Positions 43,127-51,521 of a DNA stretch of 54,257 nucleotides are shown here, piece after piece. How positions within the stretch are numbered: the first letter of the stretch is position 1; the number at the start of each line of letters is the position of its first letter. The DNA is taken from contig JACPGE010000002.1 in the NCBI GenBank assembly GCA_016182605.1, positions 1-54,257 on the forward strand, given 5' to 3'. Origin of the DNA: Candidatus Hydrogenedentota bacterium. Its GTDB lineage: Bacteria; Hydrogenedentota; Hydrogenedentia; Hydrogenedentales; JAEUWI01. Both the position numbers and the translations under genes were made by a program. A model generated the notes under the pieces. That model was not told where the DNA came from. It searched no databases and saw only the letters and a program-made list of their open reading frames with translations.

Positions 43127-43970
43127 GAAAAATGGGGACAGTTGAAAAATGGGGACAGTAACCATTTATTGTAATTCCCCGCCCGCTCGTATGCCTTTCC
43201 GGAGGGTGCGGGGCTTTGTGTCGGCGCTTCCCTTGGGCCGTCCACGCGGGACAGCACGCACCTCCCTGCCAAGCCAGTCTTCGACCTGGCCAAGAAAGTT
43301 ATCGTCTCCCAGTGGCCGGCCGCTGCGCGTGTGCAGGCGCAACAGATCCGTGTTATCGCAGTCACCGGCAATGGTCTCCAGAGTCAGGCGCCATTCGGGT
43401 GCAGACCACTGTGCAAACCACTGTGCCAAGTCGAGGACACCCGATCGGTCCGCGTGGCTGCCGCAATGGACGCCTGCGCTCGACCACGGGTAGTCCCACG
43501 CTACGCTCACCATCCCGGCGCGAAGCGGATTGAGTTCCACGTAAGCCGCCGCATTGCAGGCGTGCGATTCATCGAGAGGGCAGGAATAAAAGCGGCCCTG
43601 CCAGAGATGGCCCAGCCGGGCGTGGGTGCGGTGGAGGTGCTGCGCATACATCAGGTGCGTCCGGCCGACGGCCTTCGCCAGCGAATCTTCGCGCTCGGGT
43701 ACCACCACCAGGTGCACGTGGTTTGTCATCAAACAGTAAGCGATTACGGCCACACCATACCGCTGCGCACTCTCCCGCAAGAACGCCAAATAGATGCGGC
43801 GGTCGGCATCGGTGAAGAAGACATCTTGCCGGTAGTTGCCCCGCTGGGTGACGTGATGCGCCACCCCGGGGAGGACGATGCGCGCTTGTCTTGCCATGAA
43901 AACAGGTTAGCATGACGGACTGTGATTACGCAATAAATAGTTACTGTCCCCAATTTTCCCCAATTTTCCC
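43127..43970 (-). mobile_element. REP-associated (IS200-like) element with terminal inverted repeats
   Basis: The transposase gene is bracketed by inverted repeats: 43145-43175 on the left and 43925-43957 on the right, sharing GGGGACAGTAACNATTTATTG in opposite orientation. The outermost ends carry duplicated short units: GAAAAATGGGGACAGT twice at 43127-43160 and CCCCAATTTT twice at 43949-43967. The sequence between the right repeat and the gene is only 27 bases. The element sits 82 bases after glmS. Confidence 0.85.
43166..43897 (-). CDS. REP-associated tyrosine transposase (RAYT, Y1 HUH type)
   Basis: A 243-residue protein beginning MARQARIVLPGVAHHVTQRG, the standard start of the family. 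The HUH metal motif is NHVHLVVV (about residues 59-66), and the catalytic Tyr is in AYVELNPLRAGMV (about 117-129). Like other RAYT proteins it should cut single-stranded DNA at a REP hairpin. The C-terminus extends past the core to GRPKGSADTKPRTLRKG, rich in basic residues, with the stop inside the left terminal repeat region (43166 overlaps 43145-43175). It appears intact. Confidence 0.92.
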   Translation of the reverse strand: MARQARIVLPGVAHHVTQRGNYRQDVFFTDADRRIYLAFLRESAQRYGVAVIAYCLMTNHVHLVVVPEREDSLAKAVGRTHLMYAQHLHRTHARLGHLWQGRFYSCPLDESHACNAAAYVELNPLRAGMVSVAWDYPWSSAGVHCGSHADRSGVLDLAQWFAQWSAPEWRLTLETIAGDCDNTDLLRLHTRSGRPLGDDNFLGQVEDWLGREVRAVPRGRPKGSADTKPRTLRKGIRAGGELQ

Positions 43971-44425
43971 TAGGCCACGCTGAGCGTGCGCGGCCCAGGG
44001 CCCGGCGCGGCGAAGGCCGCCGTGCCCAGAATGGAAAGGCCGCCATCCTTCATTGCATTCCCACGGAGGACCGTGGGAACGAGGGCAAGGATGGGTCAGT
44101 CGTTGGGATCGGGATCGACGGCGCGGGCAAAGTTCTTTATGGGGCGCAGCGGATCCGCGCGCCAGGCGACCGGGGATTGCCAGTGGGCGGGCTCTGGAAA
44201 GAGAGCGTGGGGGGCATGTCATCGGCGTTCTTCATACGCTGGATCCTTGCATGCGCCGCGGGCCAATATCAGGAAGTAAACCCTGTTTATAGCCGGAGGC
44301 GCGGAATCAGTCAAGGGTTATGGGCTGTATGGACGGAATGGACAGGGGGACTGGAGTCTATGGGAAACGGCCCCGAAACGGGGGAAGGCCGGGTCGAGTC
44401 AGACTGCTTGGGGCGCTCTTCCAGC
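43971..44425. other. Intergenic region with repeat remnants
   Basis: From the element end to the nitronate monooxygenase promoter. It holds the palindromic repeat at 44054-44082 and short imperfect tandem ATGGACGGAATGGACAGG units near 44328-44345. A 98-codon frame at 44177-44473 runs through these and has no ribosome site or domain signal. No RNA gene seen. Confidence 0.5.
44054..44082 (-). repeat. Dispersed palindromic repeat, GTTCCCACG family, inverted copy
   Basis: TGCATTCCCACGGAGGACC continues to GTGGGAACGA; nearly the same sequence as 27921-27950, 16 kb away. Its arms, CATTCCCACGG and CCGTGGGAACG, can pair. Confidence 0.75.
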
Positions 44426-44454
44426 TTGACAGGGCTTGTACCGGCTCTTATAAT
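44426..44454 (+). promoter_or_regulatory. Perfect consensus sigma70-type promoter for the nitronate monooxygenase gene
   Basis: TTGACA (44426-44431), a 17-base spacer and TATAAT (44449-44454): exact consensus hexamers at the ideal spacing. The predicted start near 44461 gives a leader of about 68 bases; AAGGAT (44515-44520) is the Shine-Dalgarno. Confidence 0.85.
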
Positions 44455-44528
44455 TAGACTTCTAACAGTTTGATTTCTTTCAGACTTTTCCCGGACCTGA
44501 ATCCGGTACTCCATAAGGATCCTGGCTT

Positions 44529-45974
44529 ATGACACATCCCACAATTATTCAAGGCGGCATGGGGGCGGGTGTATCGGGGTGGCGGCTTGCGCGTTCGGTG
44601 GCGCTGGAGGGGCAGTTGGGGGTGGTGTCCGGGACAGCGATCGCGTCGATCGTGGTGCGGGTGCTTCAGTCGGGGGATCCGGAGGGCCATATTGCGCGTG
44701 CGGTGACGGCGTTTCCGTTGCGTGCGATGGCGGAGCGCGTTTATGCGAAGTATTACAAGGCGGGCGGCGTGGCGGAGGGCGAGCCGTTCAAGCGTCAGAC
44801 GATGCACACGCTGAAGCCGTCGCAGGAGTTGATGGAGTTGACGGTGTTTGCTTCTTTTGCGGAGGTGTATCTGGCGAAGGAGGGCCACGACGGTCTGGTG
44901 GGGATGAATTTGCTGGAGAAGATTGTGCTGCCGAACCTGCCGACGATCTATGGCGCGTTGCTGGCGGACGTGGACTATATCATCATGGGCGCGGGAATTC
45001 CGCTGGAGATCCCGGGATCGATCGACAAGCTTTCCCAACACGAGGCGTGCCAGCTTCGTGTGCACGTGACGGGTGCGGAGAAGGGTGAGGAACACTTCAT
45101 TCATTTCGATCCGAAGAGCGTGAATCCGGATGCGGTTGCGCCGTTGAAGCGGCCGAAGTTTCTGGCGATCATTTCTTCGAACGTGCTGGCGCTGGCGCTG
45201 TTGAAGCGGGCGAACGGGTACATCGACGGGTTTGTGGTGGAAGCGCCGACGGCGGGCGGGCACAATGCGCCGCCACGGGGGAAGCTGGAACTGAATGATC
45301 GGGGCGAGCCGATCTATGGGGAGAAGGACGAGGTCGACCTGCCGAAGCTGGCCGAGCTGGGGCGTCCGTTCTGGCTTGCTGGTTCGCATGCGACACCGGA
45401 GAAGGTGCGCCTGGCGATCGAACACGGGGCGGCGGGGATTCAGGCGGGGACTATCTTTGCGCTGTGTGAGGAGTCGGGCTTCACGCCGGAGATTCGCTCG
45501 CGCATCATTCGGGCGTTGCTGGATAACAAACTGGATGTGTTCACGGATCCGCTGGCCTCGCCTACGGGATTTCCGTTCAAGGTGGCGTTGTTGCAGGGGA
45601 CGCTTTCTCATGGGCCGAGCTATGAGGCGCGGCCGCGTTGCTGCGATTTGGGCTTCCTTCGCACGGCGTACAAGAAGGCGGATGGGAAGGTGGATTACCG
45701 GTGTCCTTCGGAGCCGGTGGATCAGTACCTGAAGAAGGGCGGCGAAGAGAGCGCGACGGAAGGCCGGAAGTGCCTGTGCAACAGCCTGGTGGCGAACATC
45801 GGGTTGCCGCAGCACCAGACGAGCGGCTACACGGAGCAGCCGCTGATCACGATCGGCGATGACGTGCTGAACATGAAGCATCTCTTCCAGAACGAGGAGA
45901 AGCGGATCCACAGCGCGGATGTGATCCACCTGCTGCTGTCGGAAGTGCCAGGGGCGGCGCTGGCGCACGCGTAA
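44529..45974 (+). CDS. Nitronate monooxygenase family FMN protein
   Basis: A 481-residue cytoplasmic protein starting MTHPTIIQGGMGAGVSGWRLARSVALEG, the usual glycine-rich FMN-binding start. It has the barrel features GLPNLPTIYGALLADVDYI, the catalytic His and FMN region GGHNAPPRG (about residues 240-248), and the phosphate strand IQAGTIFALCEESG. It is longer than ordinary nitronate monooxygenases (about 320-370) because of a C-terminal segment of about 100 residues containing cysteines (RRCCDLG, CRCPSEPVD-like, CLCNSLVAN). This extended type is known from several phyla. It may oxidise alkyl nitronates or act as an enoyl reductase-like flavoprotein. Expressed alone from a consensus promoter. 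Confidence 0.85.
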   Translation: MTHPTIIQGGMGAGVSGWRLARSVALEGQLGVVSGTAIASIVVRVLQSGDPEGHIARAVTAFPLRAMAERVYAKYYKAGGVAEGEPFKRQTMHTLKPSQELMELTVFASFAEVYLAKEGHDGLVGMNLLEKIVLPNLPTIYGALLADVDYIIMGAGIPLEIPGSIDKLSQHEACQLRVHVTGAEKGEEHFIHFDPKSVNPDAVAPLKRPKFLAIISSNVLALALLKRANGYIDGFVVEAPTAGGHNAPPRGKLELNDRGEPIYGEKDEVDLPKLAELGRPFWLAGSHATPEKVRLAIEHGAAGIQAGTIFALCEESGFTPEIRSRIIRALLDNKLDVFTDPLASPTGFPFKVALLQGTLSHGPSYEARPRCCDLGFLRTAYKKADGKVDYRCPSEPVDQYLKKGGEESATEGRKCLCNSLVANIGLPQHQTSGYTEQPLITIGDDVLNMKHLFQNEEKRIHSADVIHLLLSEVPGAALAHA

Positions 45975-45996
45975 GTGCGTCGGCGGGTGGCCAAGC

Positions 45997-46260
45997 CTAT
46001 TGTTGTACGGCGGTGGTGAGCAGCCCCAGAAACACCACGAAGAACATGACCGCGCCTGCAAGCAGCATGGCCAGCACTGCCCAGATGAGCATGGCCCTGG
46101 CCCAGTTGGCTTTGCTCTGCGGCGCACCTCCGCCGAAGGCCCACACGACCAGCATGATCAGCCCGACGATGGGAATGCCGGCGAGAAACGTGGTCAATAG
46201 CCAGTCTCCGGTGGATACCGGCGTTTCGGTGGGCTGGCGATCGGTATAGTGCTGGCTCAT
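45997..46260 (-). CDS. Small two-helix membrane protein
   Basis: An 87-residue protein from ATG 46260, with GGGGAG about 10 bases upstream. Two transmembrane helices: LLTTFLAGIPIVGLIMLVVWAFG (about 20-42) and AMLIWAVLAMLLAGAVMFFVVFLGLL (about 56-81), with a short positive loop between. The polar N-terminal segment MSQHYTDRQPTETPVST lies before. No family recognised; the layout resembles short membrane stabilisers or subunits. It is the last of a minus-strand run, 156 bases after the alpha/beta hydrolase. Confidence 0.65.
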   Translation of the reverse strand: MSQHYTDRQPTETPVSTGDWLLTTFLAGIPIVGLIMLVVWAFGGGAPQSKANWARAMLIWAVLAMLLAGAVMFFVVFLGLLTTAVQQ

Positions 46261-46416
46261 TGGGCAAGTCTCCCCTTATGTAGTTGGCCATTGCGGCACG
46301 GTTTGCCACCCAGGTTGATGGCCCGTGTTCGCGCGATACCATTACAATATATCAGGTACTTTCCGGGCAAACCAATCTTGTTCACGCTGTATCGACTTTA
46401 AACGGGAATACCGGGT

Positions 46417-47253
46417 TTACGAATCCGTTGCGGCAAAAAATGCCGCGAGCATCTCCCCCACTCTCTCTGGTTCATCTTCCTGCAAAAAGTGGCCGCACTG
46501 GGGGAGCGGCGTAACTTCCGCGTGCGGAATATCCTTCTTCAGGCGTGCCACGGTTTGGGCAATATCGGGGAGCACACGGTCGTTTTCTCCATAGATGACA
46601 CGCACGGGGACCGTGACGGCGGGGAGCCAATCTGCGATGGTGCGGAAGCCGCCGGGGTGCAGTCCCATGAAGGTCTGGTGCAGGGCCTGGCGCGCCTCGG
46701 GGCTTTGGAAGGGGGCGCAGATGGCGTCGAGGACGGCGTCATCCATACGATCCTTGTGCACCACGCCTGCGCGCATGAGGAAGCGCAATCCGGAGGAAGA
46801 CGTCAGCCACGAACGCAGCCCCGGAATACGCAAGGAGACGCCGAAGGCGATGACGGCCCAGGAAAACTCCGGATAGATCAGCGTGTTGAGCATGGCGATG
46901 CGGTGGATGCGTTCCGGGTTCTGTGAAGCCCAGTAGAGGCCGATGGGTCCACCGAGATCGTGGCCCACGATGCTCACGGTGGACACGTCGAGCGCATGCA
47001 AGAAATCGGTGAGGGCTTTCGCCTGATAGCGGAAGCTGTAGGAGGCGTCGCGAGGTTTGTCTGACGCGCCGAATCCCGGGAGATCCAGTGCGATGACGCG
47101 GTTGTGCGTGGCGAGCGGCGGCATGATGTTGCGCCAGAGATGGCTTGAGGTGGGCCAGCCATGCAACAGGAGGACGGGCGGGCCGGAACCCAATTCGCGG
47201 TAGGCCAGTGTCAGGTCTCCTGCGCGCACGGTCTTGACAGGTATCTCGTTCAT
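46417..47253 (-). CDS. Alpha/beta hydrolase, haloalkane dehalogenase/epoxide hydrolase-like
   Basis: A 278-residue cytoplasmic hydrolase (no signal peptide). HGWPTSSHLWR gives the HGxP oxyanion loop, VGHDLGGPIG the nucleophile elbow with Asp in place of Ser, YGENDRVLPD the acid region and CGHFLQED the catalytic His. The Asp nucleophile indicates haloalkane dehalogenase or epoxide hydrolase chemistry rather than an esterase. The cap domain is residues about 135-215. The substrate is unknown. It stands 61 bases after the GDSL gene on the same strand, third in the run with the synthetase. Confidence 0.88.
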   Translation of the reverse strand: MNEIPVKTVRAGDLTLAYRELGSGPPVLLLHGWPTSSHLWRNIMPPLATHNRVIALDLPGFGASDKPRDASYSFRYQAKALTDFLHALDVSTVSIVGHDLGGPIGLYWASQNPERIHRIAMLNTLIYPEFSWAVIAFGVSLRIPGLRSWLTSSSGLRFLMRAGVVHKDRMDDAVLDAICAPFQSPEARQALHQTFMGLHPGGFRTIADWLPAVTVPVRVIYGENDRVLPDIAQTVARLKKDIPHAEVTPLPQCGHFLQEDEPERVGEMLAAFFAATDS

Positions 47254-47314
47254 TGCACACTCCCTTTCACGAAAATGGGCCTCTCCCCCAGTCTATGTTA
47301 TGCGCGCGCAGGAA

Positions 47315-48499
47315 TCACATTGCGGGCCGGTTGACGAGGAAATGGGCGATGCGCACGGCGGTGCCGCTGCTTTCGCGGTTTTTCTCCGGGAGTATTCTCA
47401 ACGACAACGCGTGGGGGCCCGGGGGCAGTTCATCGGCAAGCACGTAGGACCAGGGGAGGTGGAGCCCCGCACTCCAGGGGGTAAAGAGATCGAGGGTTTG
47501 TTCCGGCGCGCCGTCGATCTGCCAGGCCACGGCGCCGGCATCGGGTCCGGCGGCAACCCAGATGCCCGCGGCGATGCCCTCGAAAGCGAAGGTCAGCGAT
47601 GCGCCTGGTGATTCGGCGACCAGCATGGGGACGTCCGTGAATCCGGGACGCGTTCCCTTGCCGTCTGTCGGCTGCCATTGATCGACGAAGCGAAATCCGG
47701 CGACGGGGATCGCGTTGCCGATAGGGACGATGGCCGGATGGGTATAGCTGAAGTTGTCCAAAGGCTTGGCGGGGAGCATGTAGGGCGCGGCTGTGCCGGG
47801 CGGGCTGTTCCAGGCGGCGTCGAGAAGCCGGGCAATACTCCGTCGGTAGAGTTCGTGACCGAAAGGTGATGGATGGAGATCTTTGAAGTCGCCTTCCCAG
47901 GAAAATTCGCCGGCGCGGATGCGCTCGGTGACTTCCAGTGCGAGATTGAGACTGGGAAGAGCGTAGAACTCCGCCACGCGCTCATGCTGAAGAATAACCT
48001 CGGGGGTTGTGCCCTCGTTGTACGCGGCCAACTTCTCCGGATCGGCGAAATACATAAACACGATGTCGATCTTCGGGTTGAGGAGACGCGCATGCCGCGC
48101 AATGCCTTCCATGCCGCGAATCATCTGTTGTGGCGGGCACAGGTTGGTGGAGTCGTTGACTGCGGCCTCGACGAAGAGGAGATCCACGGGCCCCCGGGCG
48201 AAGACGTCCCTTTCGAGGCGGAAGGCGCCGGGGGTGGAGCCCATGGAGGCCACACCGGCCTGAACGAAATCGAGGGCGGCCTGTGGAAATCGCGCCTTGA
48301 GATCCTCGGTGACGCCATCGCGCCAACCGGGCATCTGTGTGATGGAGCCGCCGAGAAAGGCCACGCGCCCCTGTTGCTGTGCGTGTACGGCGGCGGGGAA
48401 ATTTTTCAATCCGTCGCGCAGCGCGTGGTACTGTCCGGCGGCGGCCAGCAGTGAGGGGAGCAGGACGCACGCGAGGAAAGCGAAGACGAATCGAGGCAT
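47315..48499 (-). CDS. Exported SGNH/GDSL-family hydrolase with C-terminal beta domain
   Basis: A 394-residue protein from ATG 48499 (GGGAGA about 9 bases upstream); a longer frame to 48574 lacks an export signal at the start. Signal peptide: MPRFVFAFLACVLLPSLLAAAG. Block I is FLGGSITQM, with the Ser nucleophile; block III is VEAAVNDST; block V is DLHPSPFGHELY, with the catalytic His. Residues 265-394 form a beta-sandwich-like end with no catalytic motif, perhaps carbohydrate binding. It probably removes acyl groups from an extracellular glycan, lipid or natural product. It begins 37 bases after the synthetase stop and is likely co-transcribed with it. Confidence 0.88.
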   Translation of the reverse strand: MPRFVFAFLACVLLPSLLAAAGQYHALRDGLKNFPAAVHAQQQGRVAFLGGSITQMPGWRDGVTEDLKARFPQAALDFVQAGVASMGSTPGAFRLERDVFARGPVDLLFVEAAVNDSTNLCPPQQMIRGMEGIARHARLLNPKIDIVFMYFADPEKLAAYNEGTTPEVILQHERVAEFYALPSLNLALEVTERIRAGEFSWEGDFKDLHPSPFGHELYRRSIARLLDAAWNSPPGTAAPYMLPAKPLDNFSYTHPAIVPIGNAIPVAGFRFVDQWQPTDGKGTRPGFTDVPMLVAESPGASLTFAFEGIAAGIWVAAGPDAGAVAWQIDGAPEQTLDLFTPWSAGLHLPWSYVLADELPPGPHALSLRILPEKNRESSGTAVRIAHFLVNRPAM

Positions 48500-48536
48500 A
48501 GGATCTGGTCTCCCGTGGCCGGCCAGCGAACGGAGT

Positions 48537-51206
48537 TTACCGCGCTTTGGGACAGATGAATTCGAGATGGGCATTCATTTTGTCCGCAAGAACGGTCACG
48601 TTGGGCGCCTGGAGCATGCCGAGATGGTCGCCAGGCACTTCTTCGACGGTGAGTTTATTGCCAACCAATCTGCGCCAGCCCAGCGAACGATCGATGCGAT
48701 GCATGATGCTGTGCACGGAATCTTTTGCGATGAACAGCACGGTGTTGCTGTCGTAGGGGGTGTAGGTATGTTCCCGGGAGAGGCGCAGATAAACGCCGAT
48801 GCGGATCTTTTCCAGAATGGCGGCATCGGGCAGGAGCTGGCCGGAACGCTTGGCATCCTGCAGGGTGCGCCACTTCAGGGATGAGTACCAGCGCCGGAAG
48901 CGCGGGCGAACCGACCCATAGATTCGAATCAGGGACTGCCAGGCGCCCAACTTGAGCACGAGCCTAATCTGGTGGGTCAGCCATTGGCGGGACCTGCGGG
49001 AAGGCGCCTGCAAGAGCGAGGGATCGAACATGGCGAGGAAGGACACCTCTTTTCCCCGCGCGCGCAATTCCTGGGCGACCTGAAAGGCCAGTTTGCCGCC
49101 GAAGGAGGACCCTGCCAGACAGTAGGGGCCTTCTGGTCGAAAAGCGAGGATGGCCTCCACTTCAGCGACGGCCAAATCCTTGAGTGTGGGCGCCGTGCCC
49201 GCTGCCTGGCCGGCTGCCTGCCCGAGCAGGATATCGTTTTCCCACTGGAGCATGACCGTGTACAGGGAAAATGCCGGGTGCAATTGGTTGGCGAGGGGCC
49301 GGTAGATTTCGCCGCCAAGGATAAAGAAGAGCGCCGGGCCGTTGCCGCCAGGGCGCAAGGGAAGCACCGCCGCAGAACAGACGGGTGGTGCTTCGCCGCG
49401 CAATATTTGTGCGACTGCCTCCGGGGTGGGGTTGGTGAAGAATGCCGCGAGCCCGACCTGCGCGCCAAGGCGGGCCTCGATTTCCGCGAGAAGGCGGACG
49501 GCCTCTAAGGAGGTGCCGCCGGCCTCAAAGAAGTTGGTGCGCAGTCCGATCCCTGGAATCCGCAAGAATTCGCTGAACAGTGCCGTCACATTACCTTCAA
49601 GGGCATCCCTGGGCGGCACGACTTGGCCGGTGTCCACGACGGGCGCCGCAGTCAGGGTGGTCAATGTCTTGCGGTCAATTTTTCCGGTGGGCGTCATGGG
49701 CAGGCGCTCTTCGAGACGGTATCGTCCGGGCACCATATACGAAGGGAGTGTAGCTTCCAGGTACTTGCGCAGGAGGAGCAGGGCAATATCCTGGCCCACC
49801 GACGGCTCTACAAAGGCAGCCAAGACCGCGTCGCCGGATAGTTCTTCCTGTACCACTACGGCGGTCTGGGCCACGTTCGGATACTGGAGTATGAGCGACT
49901 CGATTTCGCCGGTTTCCACGCGAAACCCGCGGATACCGACTTGATCGTCCCTGCGGCCGGTAAGGCGCAGCACTCCGTCGCTGGACAGGACACCCAGGTC
50001 GCCCAAGTGGTAGATCCGGGCACCGGGTTCTCCGGGGCAGTCTTGAAACACGCCCGAGGTGGAGGATGGGGCGCTCCAATAGCCGGCACTGAGATAGCGG
50101 CTGCGCACCACGACTTCCCCTTCCACTCCTGGCGGCAGGCTGGCTCCATTTTCATCCACCACCTGCACCTCCATGCCGGGCGCGGCACGTCCAACGGGCA
50201 GTACATTTCCTTCGGAGTGCGTTTGCCGGTCAACGATCCATCCGGTAATATTCCCGGTCTCCGTGGTATCCAGGCCCACGAAGGTCTTGACGGATTCCGG
50301 GAAGTGCTGCCAGACCTTGTCGAGATCGGAGCGGGTAGTGCGTTCCCCCCCGAAGATGATCAGGCGCACGGCGGGAAAGGACTTGTCTTGGGGCATATGC
50401 TGAACAAGGGTGCGGAAGACTGTGGGGACGGAGTGATACACGGTAATGGCCTCCTCGGCGAGCCAGTGAATCAATCCGTGGATTGTATCGTCCCGGAAGT
50501 TATTGGTGTAGAGCGCGGCGCCTGCGAGCAGGCCCGTGTAGATACTTTGCATCGCCCCGGTCACGCAACAGGAGTAGAGCATCGTCATCCGGTCGTCAGG
50601 GGCGATCTCCTGCATGATCCTGCGGCGGTATCCGATGTGAAGCAGGCTGCGATGGGTGTGCAGTACGCCCTTGGGCTTGCCCGTCGAGCCCGAGGTGTAG
50701 ATGATGCACGCTGGCGTGCCGGAAGCCAGGGCCAAATGGGGCGCCTGGGAATGGGGCGCCCGAAAGGCTGGATCGAGATTAAGCACGGCCATACCGGGCC
50801 GGGCCAGCGATCGGGCAGCCATTTCGTTTGCGTTGTCGGTGAGAATCATGGCGGCATTTGCATCACTGATGATCAGGCTGTTTCGTGCCGCGGGATGCGT
50901 CGGATCGACGGGGACATAGACCGCACCGGCCTTGAGGACCCCCACCATCGCCGCGATGGCACGTGCACCGTTGTTCATATACAGGATGACACGCGCGCCC
51001 GCCGGCGCATGATCCAGTACGTGTCGAGCGATTGTATTGGCGCAGCCATCCAATTCACCATAGGTGAGTTTGGCGTCCTTGCCTTTCAGGGCAAGCCGAT
51101 GCCGATGCGCCGCGGCAACCGTGCTGAAGCAATCGGGAAAAGACTGGGATTCGGCGTGACCCTCCGGAAGAGACTCCAATTTGACGGACGAAAAACTTGG
51201 TTTCAT
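48537..51206 (-). CDS. Single-module A-T-TE synthetase (adenylation, carrier, thioesterase)
   Basis: An 889-residue protein from ATG 51206 with no condensation domain. Adenylation core (about 25-530): LTYGELD, A3 YTSGSTGKPKG (170-180), GGE, A5 LDTTETG, A7 LGDLG, A8 GRRDDQVGIRGFRVETGEIE, A10 PTGKIDRKTL. By my alignment the A4 segment MLYSCCVTGAMQS has Thr216 where amino-acid-activating domains carry Asp235 (FDxS). The carrier is FFEAGGTSLEAV (Ser566 takes phosphopantetheine), the thioesterase AGSSFGGK (Ser701, His861 in PGDHLGM). This A-T-TE design is that of enzymes condensing two alpha-keto acids (RalA, AtrA, TdiA); loss of the Asp fits a non-amino acid substrate. The product is not known. 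It leads a run with two hydrolases and a membrane protein. Confidence 0.88.
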   Translation of the reverse strand: MKPSFSSVKLESLPEGHAESQSFPDCFSTVAAAHRHRLALKGKDAKLTYGELDGCANTIARHVLDHAPAGARVILYMNNGARAIAAMVGVLKAGAVYVPVDPTHPAARNSLIISDANAAMILTDNANEMAARSLARPGMAVLNLDPAFRAPHSQAPHLALASGTPACIIYTSGSTGKPKGVLHTHRSLLHIGYRRRIMQEIAPDDRMTMLYSCCVTGAMQSIYTGLLAGAALYTNNFRDDTIHGLIHWLAEEAITVYHSVPTVFRTLVQHMPQDKSFPAVRLIIFGGERTTRSDLDKVWQHFPESVKTFVGLDTTETGNITGWIVDRQTHSEGNVLPVGRAAPGMEVQVVDENGASLPPGVEGEVVVRSRYLSAGYWSAPSSTSGVFQDCPGEPGARIYHLGDLGVLSSDGVLRLTGRRDDQVGIRGFRVETGEIESLILQYPNVAQTAVVVQEELSGDAVLAAFVEPSVGQDIALLLLRKYLEATLPSYMVPGRYRLEERLPMTPTGKIDRKTLTTLTAAPVVDTGQVVPPRDALEGNVTALFSEFLRIPGIGLRTNFFEAGGTSLEAVRLLAEIEARLGAQVGLAAFFTNPTPEAVAQILRGEAPPVCSAAVLPLRPGGNGPALFFILGGEIYRPLANQLHPAFSLYTVMLQWENDILLGQAAGQAAGTAPTLKDLAVAEVEAILAFRPEGPYCLAGSSFGGKLAFQVAQELRARGKEVSFLAMFDPSLLQAPSRRSRQWLTHQIRLVLKLGAWQSLIRIYGSVRPRFRRWYSSLKWRTLQDAKRSGQLLPDAAILEKIRIGVYLRLSREHTYTPYDSNTVLFIAKDSVHSIMHRIDRSLGWRRLVGNKLTVEEVPGDHLGMLQAPNVTVLADKMNAHLEFICPKAR

Positions 51207-51521
51207 GAATCTGCCAGCTCGTTGGACGCGTATGATTGCAATCGATCCAGACGCAGGGGCACTTGCGCCAGGAGGACGCCAGCTTCAGGACGTATTTTCG
51301 TCGAAAATCGCCGATGGATCAACTGATATTTTCTCCAACTCCGGTTTTTTGAATGCCTGTTCTGCGGGGCAGGCGGCCTCATCAGGCACGGCTTGGAGAG
51401 ATTGCGGCAGGCGACTGTCCGTGAAGAAATGCGGAATCAACTTGCCTGAAGCGCGCACACGCGCATAGACTATTGCGAATTCTTATTCCATGCAGTTCTT
51501 ACCCAAAGGAAATTCGCTCAG
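51207..51521. other. Divergent intergenic region between the synthetase and the SNF2 helicase
   Basis: A 315-base gap between opposed genes. The plus-strand promoter at 51442-51471 and the AAAGGA site at 51505-51510 serve the helicase. No clear promoter could be defined for the synthetase; no small gene or RNA was seen. Confidence 0.5.
51442..51471 (+). promoter_or_regulatory. Putative promoter of the SNF2 helicase gene
   Basis: TTGCCT (51442-51447), an 18-base spacer and TAGACT (51466-51471); both hexamers differ from consensus at two positions. It would give a leader of about 45 bases before the ATG at 51522. Confidence 0.4.

Noticed and set aside
44177-44473. A 98-codon plus-strand frame upstream of the nitronate monooxygenase
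   Set aside because: It runs into the consensus promoter, uses repeat-like sequence and has no ribosome site or recognisable protein feature.
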